Shown piece after piece: positions 28,460 to 36,709 of a stretch of DNA of 64,000 nucleotides; position 1 is the first letter of the stretch, and each line of letters starts with the position of its first letter. Both the position numbers and the translations under genes were made by a program. The DNA is taken from the NCBI RefSeq assembly GCF_019236475.1, contig NZ_JAFAIX010000011.1, forward strand, positions 310,001 to 374,000, in the 5' to 3' direction. The stretch comes from Chitinophaga sp. (GTDB taxonomy: Bacteria > Bacteroidota > Bacteroidia > Chitinophagales > Chitinophagaceae). The notes beneath the pieces are model-generated. The model did no database searches, had not been told where the DNA came from, and saw nothing but the letters and a program-made list of their open reading frames with translations.

Positions 28460-28879
28460 ATGTGGACCCGCACTCACACCATCACCTCTTCAGCAGTAAC
28501 TAAAGAACAGCTCTGGCGTTTATACGAAGACGTTAATAACTGGCCATCATGGGATGATGAGCTGGAAGCAACAGACCTGAAAGGCGCTTTCGAAAAGGGG
28601 AATCATTTTATGTTGAAACCCAAAGGAGGCCCTAAAGTGAAAGTAGTATTGGTAGACGTACAGCCCAACAAGCGTTTTACAGATGTGACCCTATTTCCTT
28701 TGGCTAAAATGTATGATGAACATATCTTTGAAGAAACGCCTGAAGGCCTGCGTGTTACGAATACGCTGAAGGTAACGGGCTTACTGGGTTTTCTTTGGGT
28801 GAAATTGGTGGCAAAACAGTTAGGAGATAATTTGCCAAAGGATATGATGAAGAAAATAACAGTTGCATCAAAATTGTAA
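28460..28879 (+). CDS. SRPBCC-family (polyketide cyclase-like) protein
   Basis: This 139-residue protein has the SRPBCC helix-grip pattern: SAVTKEQLWRLYEDVNNWPS near the N-terminus, WDDELEATDLKGAFEKGNHF, then alternating strands (FMLKPKGGPKVKVVLVDVQP) and a long C-terminal helix. The fold encloses a hydrophobic pocket and binds or modifies small lipophilic ligands. It is the first gene of a pair with the MarR regulator two bp downstream, so it may bind or clear the compound the regulator senses. There is no signal peptide, and the true ligand is unknown. Confidence 0.85.
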   Translation: MWTRTHTITSSAVTKEQLWRLYEDVNNWPSWDDELEATDLKGAFEKGNHFMLKPKGGPKVKVVLVDVQPNKRFTDVTLFPLAKMYDEHIFEETPEGLRVTNTLKVTGLLGFLWVKLVAKQLGDNLPKDMMKKITVASKL

Positions 28880-28881
28880 TT

Positions 28882-29337
28882 ATGGCGAAAAACAATGAAC
28901 ATATTTTCAGTGTAGAAGAGGCCGGAGAAAGCTCCGGCTTCTTGCTATGGCAGGTGACCAGCATATGGCAACGCGAAATAAGAAGAGCCCTGGAACCGCA
29001 TGGCCTCACCCATTCGCAGTTTGTGATCCTCGCCAGCATTTACTGGTTATCCATGCAAGAACAGGCGGTTACGCAAGTATTGCTGTCGAACCACACCAAA
29101 ATTGACGTAATGACCACCTCCACTGTCCTGCGCACGCTCCAGGAAAAAAAGCTGGTATTACGCGCAGAACATCCTACAGATACCCGCGCTAAAGTGGTTA
29201 AACTAACGGATACCGGTAAAAAACTGATTAAAGAAACCGTACCTGTAGTAGAAAAATTCGATCAGGAGTTTTTTGCTGCACTGGGTAATAAGTTGCCAGG
29301 CTTTAATAAGCAATTGCACACATTACTGGGATCATGA
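28882..29337 (+). CDS. MarR-family transcriptional regulator
   Basis: This 151-residue protein has a dimerisation helix (LLWQVTSIWQREIRRALEPH), a winged helix-turn-helix (LTHSQFVILASIYWL; KIDVMTTSTVLRTLQEKKLV) and the wing motif HPTDTRAKVVKLTDTGKKL, the DxRxxxxxLT-like signature of MarR proteins. It probably represses the SRPBCC-marR operon from the operator-like repeats 450 bp upstream and responds to a small, often toxic, organic molecule. The two genes are separated by 2 bp. Confidence 0.93.
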   Translation: MAKNNEHIFSVEEAGESSGFLLWQVTSIWQREIRRALEPHGLTHSQFVILASIYWLSMQEQAVTQVLLSNHTKIDVMTTSTVLRTLQEKKLVLRAEHPTDTRAKVVKLTDTGKKLIKETVPVVEKFDQEFFAALGNKLPGFNKQLHTLLGS

Positions 29338-29597
29338 AGCTAATCGGGTCCCAGCCCCCTCCCATAGCCCCGAATATTCTGAATATCTAATTATTGAAAC
29401 CTTACTTACAAAGTAGCAGGAATTCATTTCCAAAAACGTAATTTTAGGAATTATCCTCTTTTCCCGCTACATCAGCACCAACCTAAAAGAGAAAGGCCAG
29501 CTTAAGAAAAATAGTAATATTAAATTTCACGGAAGCTGCGGGAAATTGTTGTAATATTCCCGTAAGAATAGCACCAGTATCATTTATTAGCCAAAAT

Positions 29598-29605
29598 TAT
29601 CTTTG
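29598..29605 (+). promoter_or_regulatory. Possible -7 element before the membrane-spanning sensor gene
   Basis: TATCTTTG matches TAnnTTTG but sits only 10 bp before the ATG at 29616, and no good -33 element lies about 19 bp upstream. If real, the transcript would be nearly leaderless. Confidence 0.25.
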
Positions 29606-29615
29606 TAGACATTAT

Positions 29616-30959
29616 ATGGATGAAGTAAGGGACAGACGATATATAAAGGAAATCATCAGCGAATACACTACCCGTTTTGCTGCTTGGGGCCCGCCGGAAT
29701 CCTGGGACCTGGATCAATTCAAAACACTGGAGAATATGATCTTGGACGCTACAGATATTACCGTAAATGCCAACACCCTTAAAAGATTCTTTCAACAACG
29801 CACCGGCAACCCACAACTGGCTACGAGAGATGCCCTCTGCCGATTCCTGGGCTATACCGGCTATACTGATTTTGTCATTAAAAAAACCCGCATCGTAGAA
29901 GCCACCCATCCTACTGCTGAAACAGCCGAAGACGATCTAGAAGACGTACCAAAGGAAATACCTAGTGCGCCAGCGCCTGCTAAGGCTCAAAAGTCCAATC
30001 GCATCTATATCTACCTACTAACGGCATTGTTATTAATCGTTTGCTCGTATCTCCTGTACATACTAAAAATCAAAGAACTGTACACGGATTACCTGCTCTC
30101 TAAAATTGAATTTTCCGTCTCTAATCCTAAAGGCGCAAACCCTTTAACGGTCAGCTTTTCATATAGTATTCCCTCTTCTCTGCTAAAAGATATCAAATTA
30201 GTATATGAGGAAGCCAACGGCGATACCTCCGAAAAACACCTTACTAGAAACATCGGAAAAGTAAATGCCACTTACATTTATGAAGGCGACGGCTTCTGTC
30301 ATCTGCAATACAATGGCCGTACTATAAAATCCATTACCATAGAAAACCGCAAACTAGGCTGGTCTATCTATACGCGCAATGAACGAAAAGGTATTTTCAG
30401 AACGCTACCTATTAGCCAAGGCTTCCACCAGGAAGGATATGTGAGCCTTCCTTTGGATAGCGTAGTACCGGAGGCCCGCCCTGGTCACTTGTTTGTGAGT
30501 TATGTTTACTACAAGGAAAAATTAGTGGATGGGGATAACTTTAGGTTGGAAGCGAGGGTCCGCAATTCGGCCAAAGACTTCGCCATACCGCGTTCTGATG
30601 TGATGATGTACATTCTCTCCGATACCGGCATGCACGGCTTTGCTTTAAACGAGGCAGGCTATGCCTATATCAAGTTTATTAGCGGAGAAAAAAGCATCAA
30701 AGGAGATGAATACAATATGAGCAAATTCCACTTTGATGCATCCTCCTGGCATGTCATGGCCATCAAAGTGGAAAACAAAAAATCTACCTTCTACCTCGAC
30801 GGACAAAAAATCTACAATATAGATTACACAAAACCCATAGGCCCAGCCAATGAATTGATCCTACGATTTAAAGGTTGTGGTGCAGTAGACTATGTAAAAC
30901 TCAATAAACTCGACGGGCAGGTGGTATACGAGGAGAATTTCGATAAAGTGCCTGAATAA
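29616..30959 (+). CDS. Membrane-spanning protein: cytoplasmic HTH-like domain, PKD-like and lectin-like periplasmic domains
   Basis: This 447-residue protein has three parts. Residues about 1-95 are cytoplasmic and carry a helix-turn-helix-like block (NANTLKRFFQQ; ATRDALCRFLGYTGYTDF), a pattern found at the start of many Bacteroidota sensor-like proteins. A charged linker leads to one transmembrane helix (about 129-151, YLLTALLLIVCSYLLYIL). Outside lie a PKD-like domain (about 165-250, FSVSNPKGANPLTVSFSYS) and a concanavalin/LamG-like C-terminal domain (about 270-445, WHVMAIKVENKKSTFYLDGQ). I infer a one-component sensor that reads a glycan outside and acts on DNA inside; DNA binding is not shown. 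Its last 59 bp overlap the convergent SGNH gene at the end of the polysaccharide locus. Confidence 0.7.
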   Translation: MDEVRDRRYIKEIISEYTTRFAAWGPPESWDLDQFKTLENMILDATDITVNANTLKRFFQQRTGNPQLATRDALCRFLGYTGYTDFVIKKTRIVEATHPTAETAEDDLEDVPKEIPSAPAPAKAQKSNRIYIYLLTALLLIVCSYLLYILKIKELYTDYLLSKIEFSVSNPKGANPLTVSFSYSIPSSLLKDIKLVYEEANGDTSEKHLTRNIGKVNATYIYEGDGFCHLQYNGRTIKSITIENRKLGWSIYTRNERKGIFRTLPISQGFHQEGYVSLPLDSVVPEARPGHLFVSYVYYKEKLVDGDNFRLEARVRNSAKDFAIPRSDVMMYILSDTGMHGFALNEAGYAYIKFISGEKSIKGDEYNMSKFHFDASSWHVMAIKVENKKSTFYLDGQKIYNIDYTKPIGPANELILRFKGCGAVDYVKLNKLDGQVVYEENFDKVPE

Positions 30960-31704
30960 CAGGTTGTAAATTTTCCGCCCAAAACCTTCCTAGTTGCGCT
31001 GCGCCCAACGCATTGGGATGCAAGAAAAAGATGCCTGCATTTCCCTGTTCCGCAGTGAAATATAGTTCCGGCTTTTTCTTAAAAAAGGCAAAAGCATTCC
31101 GGTCTCCTTTAAAGATATAGTCTGGATGAGCTTTTACCAATCCATCTAAGGCCGGCGTATAGGTTTGCAGGCGATTTAACCCTTCTGCCAAATACTTCGA
31201 ACTGTTATAGGTATTAGGACTATACCAGATAGGCCGATGCAAAACAAAAATACTCTGTGGATATTTTCTATGTAAACTGTCGATGATAATCTGTAGGTTC
31301 TTTTTATAGTCTTCCGCTGAAACCGGCGCTCCTGTTGGGCCTTCGATGGCGCTATCGTTCGTGCCGAGGGTAATCGAAAAGATCAGTCCCACTTTTGCAT
31401 CATAAAGCGTATCAGCAGCTTGTAATATTTTTGTGAACAGCTTTTGAGCACTCGGCAAGAAATCTACCGTTGTGCTGCCACTGTGGCCACAATTGGCATA
31501 TCTAATGGCATAGCCTTTTTCCTGTAATAGTTTTACCGCCTGATATGGCGGACATTCTACTTCCCTGGATTTCAAGTTAGCACCATAAGTAATGCTATTC
31601 CCAACAAAAACAATATTACATTTTGCTGGCGATTGCTGCGCTGAAACGTTGCTGGCGCCAGCAACAAATACCATCATTGCGGCAACTGTATTTAAAATCT
31701 TCAT
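30901..31704 (-). CDS. Secreted SGNH/GDSL-family esterase, last gene of the polysaccharide operon
   Basis: This 267-residue protein has a signal peptide (AAMMVFVAGASNVSAQ). The SGNH blocks are GNSIT (Ser about 36; Asn replaces the Asp of GDS), Gly in NCGHSGSTT, GTND (about 116-119) and FLHPNALG with the catalytic His (about 229). Such enzymes remove acetyl or other ester groups from sugars. The start codon overlaps the stop of the GH92 gene by 4 bp (ATGA), a sign of translational coupling. The C-terminal tail (RNSPRIPPARRVY) extends beyond the fold and overlaps the convergent sensor gene by 59 bp. Confidence 0.85.
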   Translation of the reverse strand: MKILNTVAAMMVFVAGASNVSAQQSPAKCNIVFVGNSITYGANLKSREVECPPYQAVKLLQEKGYAIRYANCGHSGSTTVDFLPSAQKLFTKILQAADTLYDAKVGLIFSITLGTNDSAIEGPTGAPVSAEDYKKNLQIIIDSLHRKYPQSIFVLHRPIWYSPNTYNSSKYLAEGLNRLQTYTPALDGLVKAHPDYIFKGDRNAFAFFKKKPELYFTAEQGNAGIFFLHPNALGAAQLGRFWAENLQPVIQALYRNSPRIPPARRVY

Positions 31705-33026
31705 AACTGTATCCCTTTTTGTGAAGATGGTGGTACTGCCCGTTCAAACACACCGGGCGTTGGCCCCATACTAAACTCAATACTGCCGCCTTCCATGATA
31801 TCCTTATTGGTAATGTACAATTTATTATAATCCTTTCCATTCAGCTTTACCGCCTGCACATATATATTTTTATCACTCAAATTAGTCGCTTTCATGGTGA
31901 ATTTTCGGTTCTGTACATTAACAGATGCAGCAGAGACCGAAGGCTTTCCCAATAAATACATGCCTTCAGCCGGATTAACCAGGTATAATCCTATGGCACT
32001 ATATAGATACCAGGATGATAGTTGTCCACAGTCATCATCTCCTGGCAATCCATCTGGTTGATCCGTGTATAAAGACGTGATGCTATCGAGAGATGCGTGG
32101 GTAGTAAATGAAAAATCATGCTGCGCCGAAACCCTGCATGGGGTAATCAGGCTATGATACAGGGCCGTATAGAAAATAATTTTGGTTTTAGCTGGCGCGA
32201 CAACATTCATTCCAGACAATTCCTGCTCCCATTTTAGTTGCGCCTGGGTAAGTACCTCGTTAAAATCCCAATCCGGAATTTCGGCAGAAAGGTTTTCCTG
32301 CGCCTGTTGTACACTAGCCGGCGATATGCCCACTTTTACCAATACCATTTCATTGTCGGAGGTTTCAAAATGCAGGATAGCATTCGACTGTTGCTCCGCG
32401 GAAATAACTGCTCGAAAAGGTTTAGATACTTTAATTACAAAGTACATCTCCGCATTATCCCCAATTGAACTCCTTCCTGTTATCGTACAGCTATCCTTCA
32501 CCTGTAAAGCATTACGGCCTCCTGGCTGAGTAAAGTTCACTACAATATGCGATTCCTTACTAGCCGGAAACGTATACCGGTGCATTCCGCAATGTTGCGC
32601 GACTGTTAGTTCGGCCATGATGTCAAAGTCCTTCAACTTCACTTTATAATACCCCGGCGATGCGAGTTCTTCATCATGCGAAAACCTGGAGCGGGAATCC
32701 GCTCCAGTGGCCTTACCAACAGTAGGCATCAGTATTACATCCGGGTTTCCTGGTGTGGAAAGTTGCACATGAGAAAATCCAGTGATGGTACTATCCTGGT
32801 AATGATAGCCTGCACATGTATCCACACCTGTATGAGGACTTAATTGCACCATACCAGATGGATAAGCTGCTCCAGGAAATGTATGGCCATGATTACCAGT
32901 GCCAATAAATGGATTAACAAAGCCCAGCACATCCACACTGGTTTGTTGATTATTCTCTGATCCGCTACATCCCACCAGGAAGGAGATCCACAAAAGCAAA
33001 ACTAAATATCTGGCCATGGGTAACAT
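31701..33026 (-). CDS. GH92 alpha-mannosidase-like lipoprotein lacking most of the catalytic barrel
   Basis: The product is a 441-residue lipoprotein (lipobox FLVGC), whereas GH92 proteins are usually about 730-770 residues. The N-terminal beta-sandwich is complete (VNPFIGTGNHGHTFPGAAYP; ITGFSHVQLSTPG) up to FYTALYHSLITP (about 286-296). After a short linker the sequence resumes at the C-terminal block LYTDQPDGLPGDDDCGQLSS, then WYLYSAIGLYLVNPAEGMYL. About 300 residues of the (alpha/alpha)6 barrel are absent, including the stretch that normally holds the HGNEPSHH motif, but the reading frame is intact. Catalysis is therefore unlikely; a binding role or decay is possible. It is translationally coupled to both neighbours (1-bp and 4-bp overlaps). 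Confidence 0.85.
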   Translation of the reverse strand: MLPMARYLVLLLWISFLVGCSGSENNQQTSVDVLGFVNPFIGTGNHGHTFPGAAYPSGMVQLSPHTGVDTCAGYHYQDSTITGFSHVQLSTPGNPDVILMPTVGKATGADSRSRFSHDEELASPGYYKVKLKDFDIMAELTVAQHCGMHRYTFPASKESHIVVNFTQPGGRNALQVKDSCTITGRSSIGDNAEMYFVIKVSKPFRAVISAEQQSNAILHFETSDNEMVLVKVGISPASVQQAQENLSAEIPDWDFNEVLTQAQLKWEQELSGMNVVAPAKTKIIFYTALYHSLITPCRVSAQHDFSFTTHASLDSITSLYTDQPDGLPGDDDCGQLSSWYLYSAIGLYLVNPAEGMYLLGKPSVSAASVNVQNRKFTMKATNLSDKNIYVQAVKLNGKDYNKLYITNKDIMEGGSIEFSMGPTPGVFERAVPPSSQKGIQL

Positions 33027-36000
33027 TATTTTTCCACTCCGAATTCCACTTCATTGGCCCAGTGCTCTTTCCAATCCGGATGGAAAGCCCTGGCGTTTAT
33101 TTTGGACACACTGCGGTCGCGGGCAAGCTCCATACAAGCGGCTCCGGCGGTATCATCGTTCACTCTTACAGAAAATTTCACTTTTCCGCCACTGTCTATC
33201 ACCCGCTTCACATCTGGGATTTCACTCCATGGGATGGCACATTCCGTAAACAGGGTATTGCCTTTACGTATTGTCACCAGTTTTCCGTTTTTAACAGGGC
33301 CGTCGAAAGGGGATTTAGGCTGACGCGGGAAAAAGTGTTTGCGTGGCATTCCGGGTACTAGGAGTCTCCATATCTCAAAACCTCCTCCATATTCATCGGC
33401 CACTGTATTCAACGCATATTCATAATCGGTGCACTTATAACCCGTATAACGAGGCATGGTCCCCTTGGGAGCCGCTTCCATGCCATCTTCTCCAATAGGG
33501 AGTACGTTGAATGCAATCAAGATATTATCAAATTTCTCTCCGGTCATGCCATCGGGCAAGGTGCCTGTTTTACGATAAGAAAATCTTCTTACGCCACTTG
33601 GCCAAACCAAAGGCACCAGGTCATTCTGGGAAACCGGCGCGCATTGTATATTTGCAGCCAATGCATGTTGCGCTCCTACTAAGTAATAACCGGATTTACC
33701 ATATACCCCCATCCAATTACCTTGGGTATCAAAATCTTTTGTAACCAAGGCGGCTGCCGCATTTCTGTTATTGTTACTCATTACCTTATCAGCAGGATCA
33801 AAGAAAATACCTGCCAGTTTGGTGGTATTTCTCCAACTATCCCAGCTAATGGCGGAGCAACGAATACGCAGCTTCCCAGCGAGTTCCAGGTTTAAATAGG
33901 CGCCGTTCCAACAGTTCTCAATATTGGTGGTCATTAATTCCTTCCCGCTCTCTCTGTCGTATACAGTGACGGTCACATTTCGCTGATTGATGCCAGGGAA
34001 ATACAAGGCAGTACGTGTATACTTGTCCAGCGGTAAATCGATGTCCATGCCAATAGATCGGGTGGTGGCGGAGTTCTCAAAGTAGTTCATCACACGTCCG
34101 CCGGTAGGCAGTTGCAGCGCGGCTTTATCGGTAGCTGAAACGGGCTGCTGGATGAGTACTGATTCCATCGCATACTGCGTTTGCATGTAGGCAGTATCTG
34201 GATAAAAGTGTTGATCTTCATCGCGGGTTTCAAATCTGGGCGCTCCTTTATTCGGGGTTTTATCGGCTACTTTTGCGGCAAAATAAAAATACTGATCATC
34301 GTAGGCCATATAGGTATTGGCCAGTCCGTCGGAAACGGTATCGAAATTTTCATATGGATGCCAAGCGGCTTCTGTTAAGGAAATGCTGGCTTTGGAAGAT
34401 CCTTTTATGGTCTGCGGAATGCACCCTGCCCAATCGCCAAGATCCCCATCCACTTGGATAGTTTTCTTTGCAATATAGTTGACATGCATCTCCTCATAAT
34501 GCTCTGCAAAACCATCCTTTCCTGCATCGAAATGCACATGCAACGGATAACTATTTTCTTTGTTGGCAGCTCCATTTTTCACTTTCACCAATACGGTTTT
34601 AGTTTCATGGGGTTTAAATGAAACTGTTTGTGGATAAGTAAGTTGTAAGTCACCTACTGTGGCCACCAGTTTACCACTCACCGCACGATTTAATACATTC
34701 GTTACCTGTAGTTCTATCGCGGGTTTGGCGGCAATAGGAGCAGTGAAATCTTTTGCAATGATCTCCAGTGGCTCATACCCTTCTATCCTCGCCTTACCAA
34801 CAGCAGCTACTAATTTATCAAATCCGCCACTGGCGCCATTTACCCGCAAAAAGTACCCTTGGTAATTCAAAGGAATCGTGAATACACCATTTTGCGGCGC
34901 AATTTTATTGCCGTAAAAATCATACAGTAAGAAAGCCGAATCTGCCTTGATGATCATCTTTCCATCTGTGATAGGATAATACTGAGAAAGCTCATCTGTT
35001 ATTTTTTTTCGTGTATCCTTGTCCGTGGTAGCGTTTAATTTTTTGTACAATTCCTGTCTTTTCTTGGCTTCTGTCAGGCTCCGCACATTCCGGAACAAAA
35101 TATGTGTAGCACCGAAGGCTTCTCCAAGATCCCCAGTAATCACGATACTACCATCCTCTTTGTTCTTATTATAGCCATCAAAGACCATCACCCAAGGAAG
35201 GCCATTTGTAAACAATAGCCGATTAAAATCACGTTCCCCGATAAAGCTTTGTACTGCGCCCATCGCGGCGGCAGTAGACCAGGTATTATGCAGTTTAGGA
35301 ACCGTTTCCAGCCCATTCTTTGTTCGGAGGGACAGCGTTTGGACAGAGCGATGCGGGTCTCCCGAATACATATATCCTCCGTAAACACCCATAGATCGGT
35401 CATATCCAGCAGAACGGTTCGCTGCTACTACCAACCCAATACGGTCATCGGTATTACCTACCCAGCTCTCCGTATCCCAGATTTTCACGCGACCTTTATA
35501 ATCTTTCCGGTGGTTAAATTCAGGGTACAATACCGGCGATTCCATTCCCTGGTAGTGAATAGACAGGAAATCGAATATCGGCAGCATCTTTTGGGTACCA
35601 TCGGCAAAAAACTTATCCATGGCATTGGAGTTGGAATCGCCGCCGCCTACCAGTACGTCTCGGTCTTCTTTCCGGGCTTCCAGTACGGCTTCCGCCATTT
35701 TGGTATATATCTCGCGATAGCGAATCATATCTGCCTGCCAACCAGAAATCGACGATCCCTCCCAAGGCTCATTCCACAAGCATACCGAAGTAATCGGTCC
35801 TTTAGGCCAGCCAAATTCCAAACACAACTCTTTTACATACTTTTTGAAATCTTCATCCATGTCTGGCATCCAGGCTAAGTCCTGCTTGGTGCGCAGCATT
35901 TTTCCACTGCTATCCAAGTGTGGCCTACTGATGCCCAGCGGCATCGACTGTGCAGTTTGCCCCTCGCCAAACATCAACATCACCGTGATATTATTATCTT

Positions 36001-36709
36001 GGAAGTTTTTCATCAAGCGCTTCAACTCCTGCATATGTGCCTGGTAACCAGGATTAGTAGTGGCGATGTACGGAATGCCATAACGAATCGCCTGGACCCC
36101 CATACGACGTAGAAAATCAACCCCTAGGTAGTCCAGTGATTGCTTCGGATACTGCATCTTCACAGGAGAAGGCTGCATGCTGTATACAAAGCTGGTGCCC
36201 AGTCTGCGTCCGTTTTTCCCCAGATCAAATACAACGGCATAACCACCATATGCGGTAATATCATCAATAGTAATACTCGCATTGGCCCAACCATTGGGTG
36301 CCATATTTAGCTTTACAGGGATGACCTTTTCGTAATCCATTTTCACCATCTGCGGCAACCAGATATCATTGGGTATGCCTTTGGTGCCATAACGAATAAC
36401 ATATGCTTTGGCATCTACATCCATCGCATGATTGGTGTTATTCAATAACTGGAATTTCAGCCGGATAGCATCCCCTGGCCAGAATACATTGGCCGGTGCG
36501 GACGATTCTATCAGGTTTACATCAAAATCATAACTTCTTAATCCGTTCTTTACGCCCAACACCTCTTCATAACTTACCCAGTCCTGTGGGTCTTTCATTT
36601 GGCATTGCGCCGACTGTACAATAGCCAGCAATATGGTTCCCAGTATAAAAAGTCTCACGGCAAAATTATTTTGAATCTGTTTCGAAATCGTTTTTAATCC
36701 TGAATTCAT
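33026..36709 (-). CDS. Multidomain clan GH-A glycosidase with CBM9-like C-terminal region
   Basis: This 1227-residue secreted protein has an N-terminal beta-sandwich (about 40-170), then a (beta/alpha)8 domain of the GH39/GH5/GH10 clan. The likely acid/base lies in SVCLWNEPWEGSS (Glu about 314) and the nucleophile in KIWDTESW (Glu about 413), roughly 100 residues apart as in clan GH-A. Further beta domains follow. From about residue 740 a CBM9-like module begins (QVDGDLGDWAGC; MAYDDQYFYFAAKVAD) and seems split by an insert; its end is near NEVEFGVEK. The exact GH family is not certain. ATG 36709 overlaps the upstream gene by 44 bp. An in-frame GTG at 36658, 7 bp after that gene's stop, gives a shorter signal peptide (VRLFILGTILLAIVQSAQC) and may be the true start. 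Confidence 0.75.
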   Translation of the reverse strand: MNSGLKTISKQIQNNFAVRLFILGTILLAIVQSAQCQMKDPQDWVSYEEVLGVKNGLRSYDFDVNLIESSAPANVFWPGDAIRLKFQLLNNTNHAMDVDAKAYVIRYGTKGIPNDIWLPQMVKMDYEKVIPVKLNMAPNGWANASITIDDITAYGGYAVVFDLGKNGRRLGTSFVYSMQPSPVKMQYPKQSLDYLGVDFLRRMGVQAIRYGIPYIATTNPGYQAHMQELKRLMKNFQDNNITVMLMFGEGQTAQSMPLGISRPHLDSSGKMLRTKQDLAWMPDMDEDFKKYVKELCLEFGWPKGPITSVCLWNEPWEGSSISGWQADMIRYREIYTKMAEAVLEARKEDRDVLVGGGDSNSNAMDKFFADGTQKMLPIFDFLSIHYQGMESPVLYPEFNHRKDYKGRVKIWDTESWVGNTDDRIGLVVAANRSAGYDRSMGVYGGYMYSGDPHRSVQTLSLRTKNGLETVPKLHNTWSTAAAMGAVQSFIGERDFNRLLFTNGLPWVMVFDGYNKNKEDGSIVITGDLGEAFGATHILFRNVRSLTEAKKRQELYKKLNATTDKDTRKKITDELSQYYPITDGKMIIKADSAFLLYDFYGNKIAPQNGVFTIPLNYQGYFLRVNGASGGFDKLVAAVGKARIEGYEPLEIIAKDFTAPIAAKPAIELQVTNVLNRAVSGKLVATVGDLQLTYPQTVSFKPHETKTVLVKVKNGAANKENSYPLHVHFDAGKDGFAEHYEEMHVNYIAKKTIQVDGDLGDWAGCIPQTIKGSSKASISLTEAAWHPYENFDTVSDGLANTYMAYDDQYFYFAAKVADKTPNKGAPRFETRDEDQHFYPDTAYMQTQYAMESVLIQQPVSATDKAALQLPTGGRVMNYFENSATTRSIGMDIDLPLDKYTRTALYFPGINQRNVTVTVYDRESGKELMTTNIENCWNGAYLNLELAGKLRIRCSAISWDSWRNTTKLAGIFFDPADKVMSNNNRNAAAALVTKDFDTQGNWMGVYGKSGYYLVGAQHALAANIQCAPVSQNDLVPLVWPSGVRRFSYRKTGTLPDGMTGEKFDNILIAFNVLPIGEDGMEAAPKGTMPRYTGYKCTDYEYALNTVADEYGGGFEIWRLLVPGMPRKHFFPRQPKSPFDGPVKNGKLVTIRKGNTLFTECAIPWSEIPDVKRVIDSGGKVKFSVRVNDDTAGAACMELARDRSVSKINARAFHPDWKEHWANEVEFGVEK

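Noticed and set aside
28238..28477. Minus-strand frame over the terminator and SRPBCC promoter
   Set aside because: It covers a clear terminator, promoter and operator-like repeats and has no family-like pattern.
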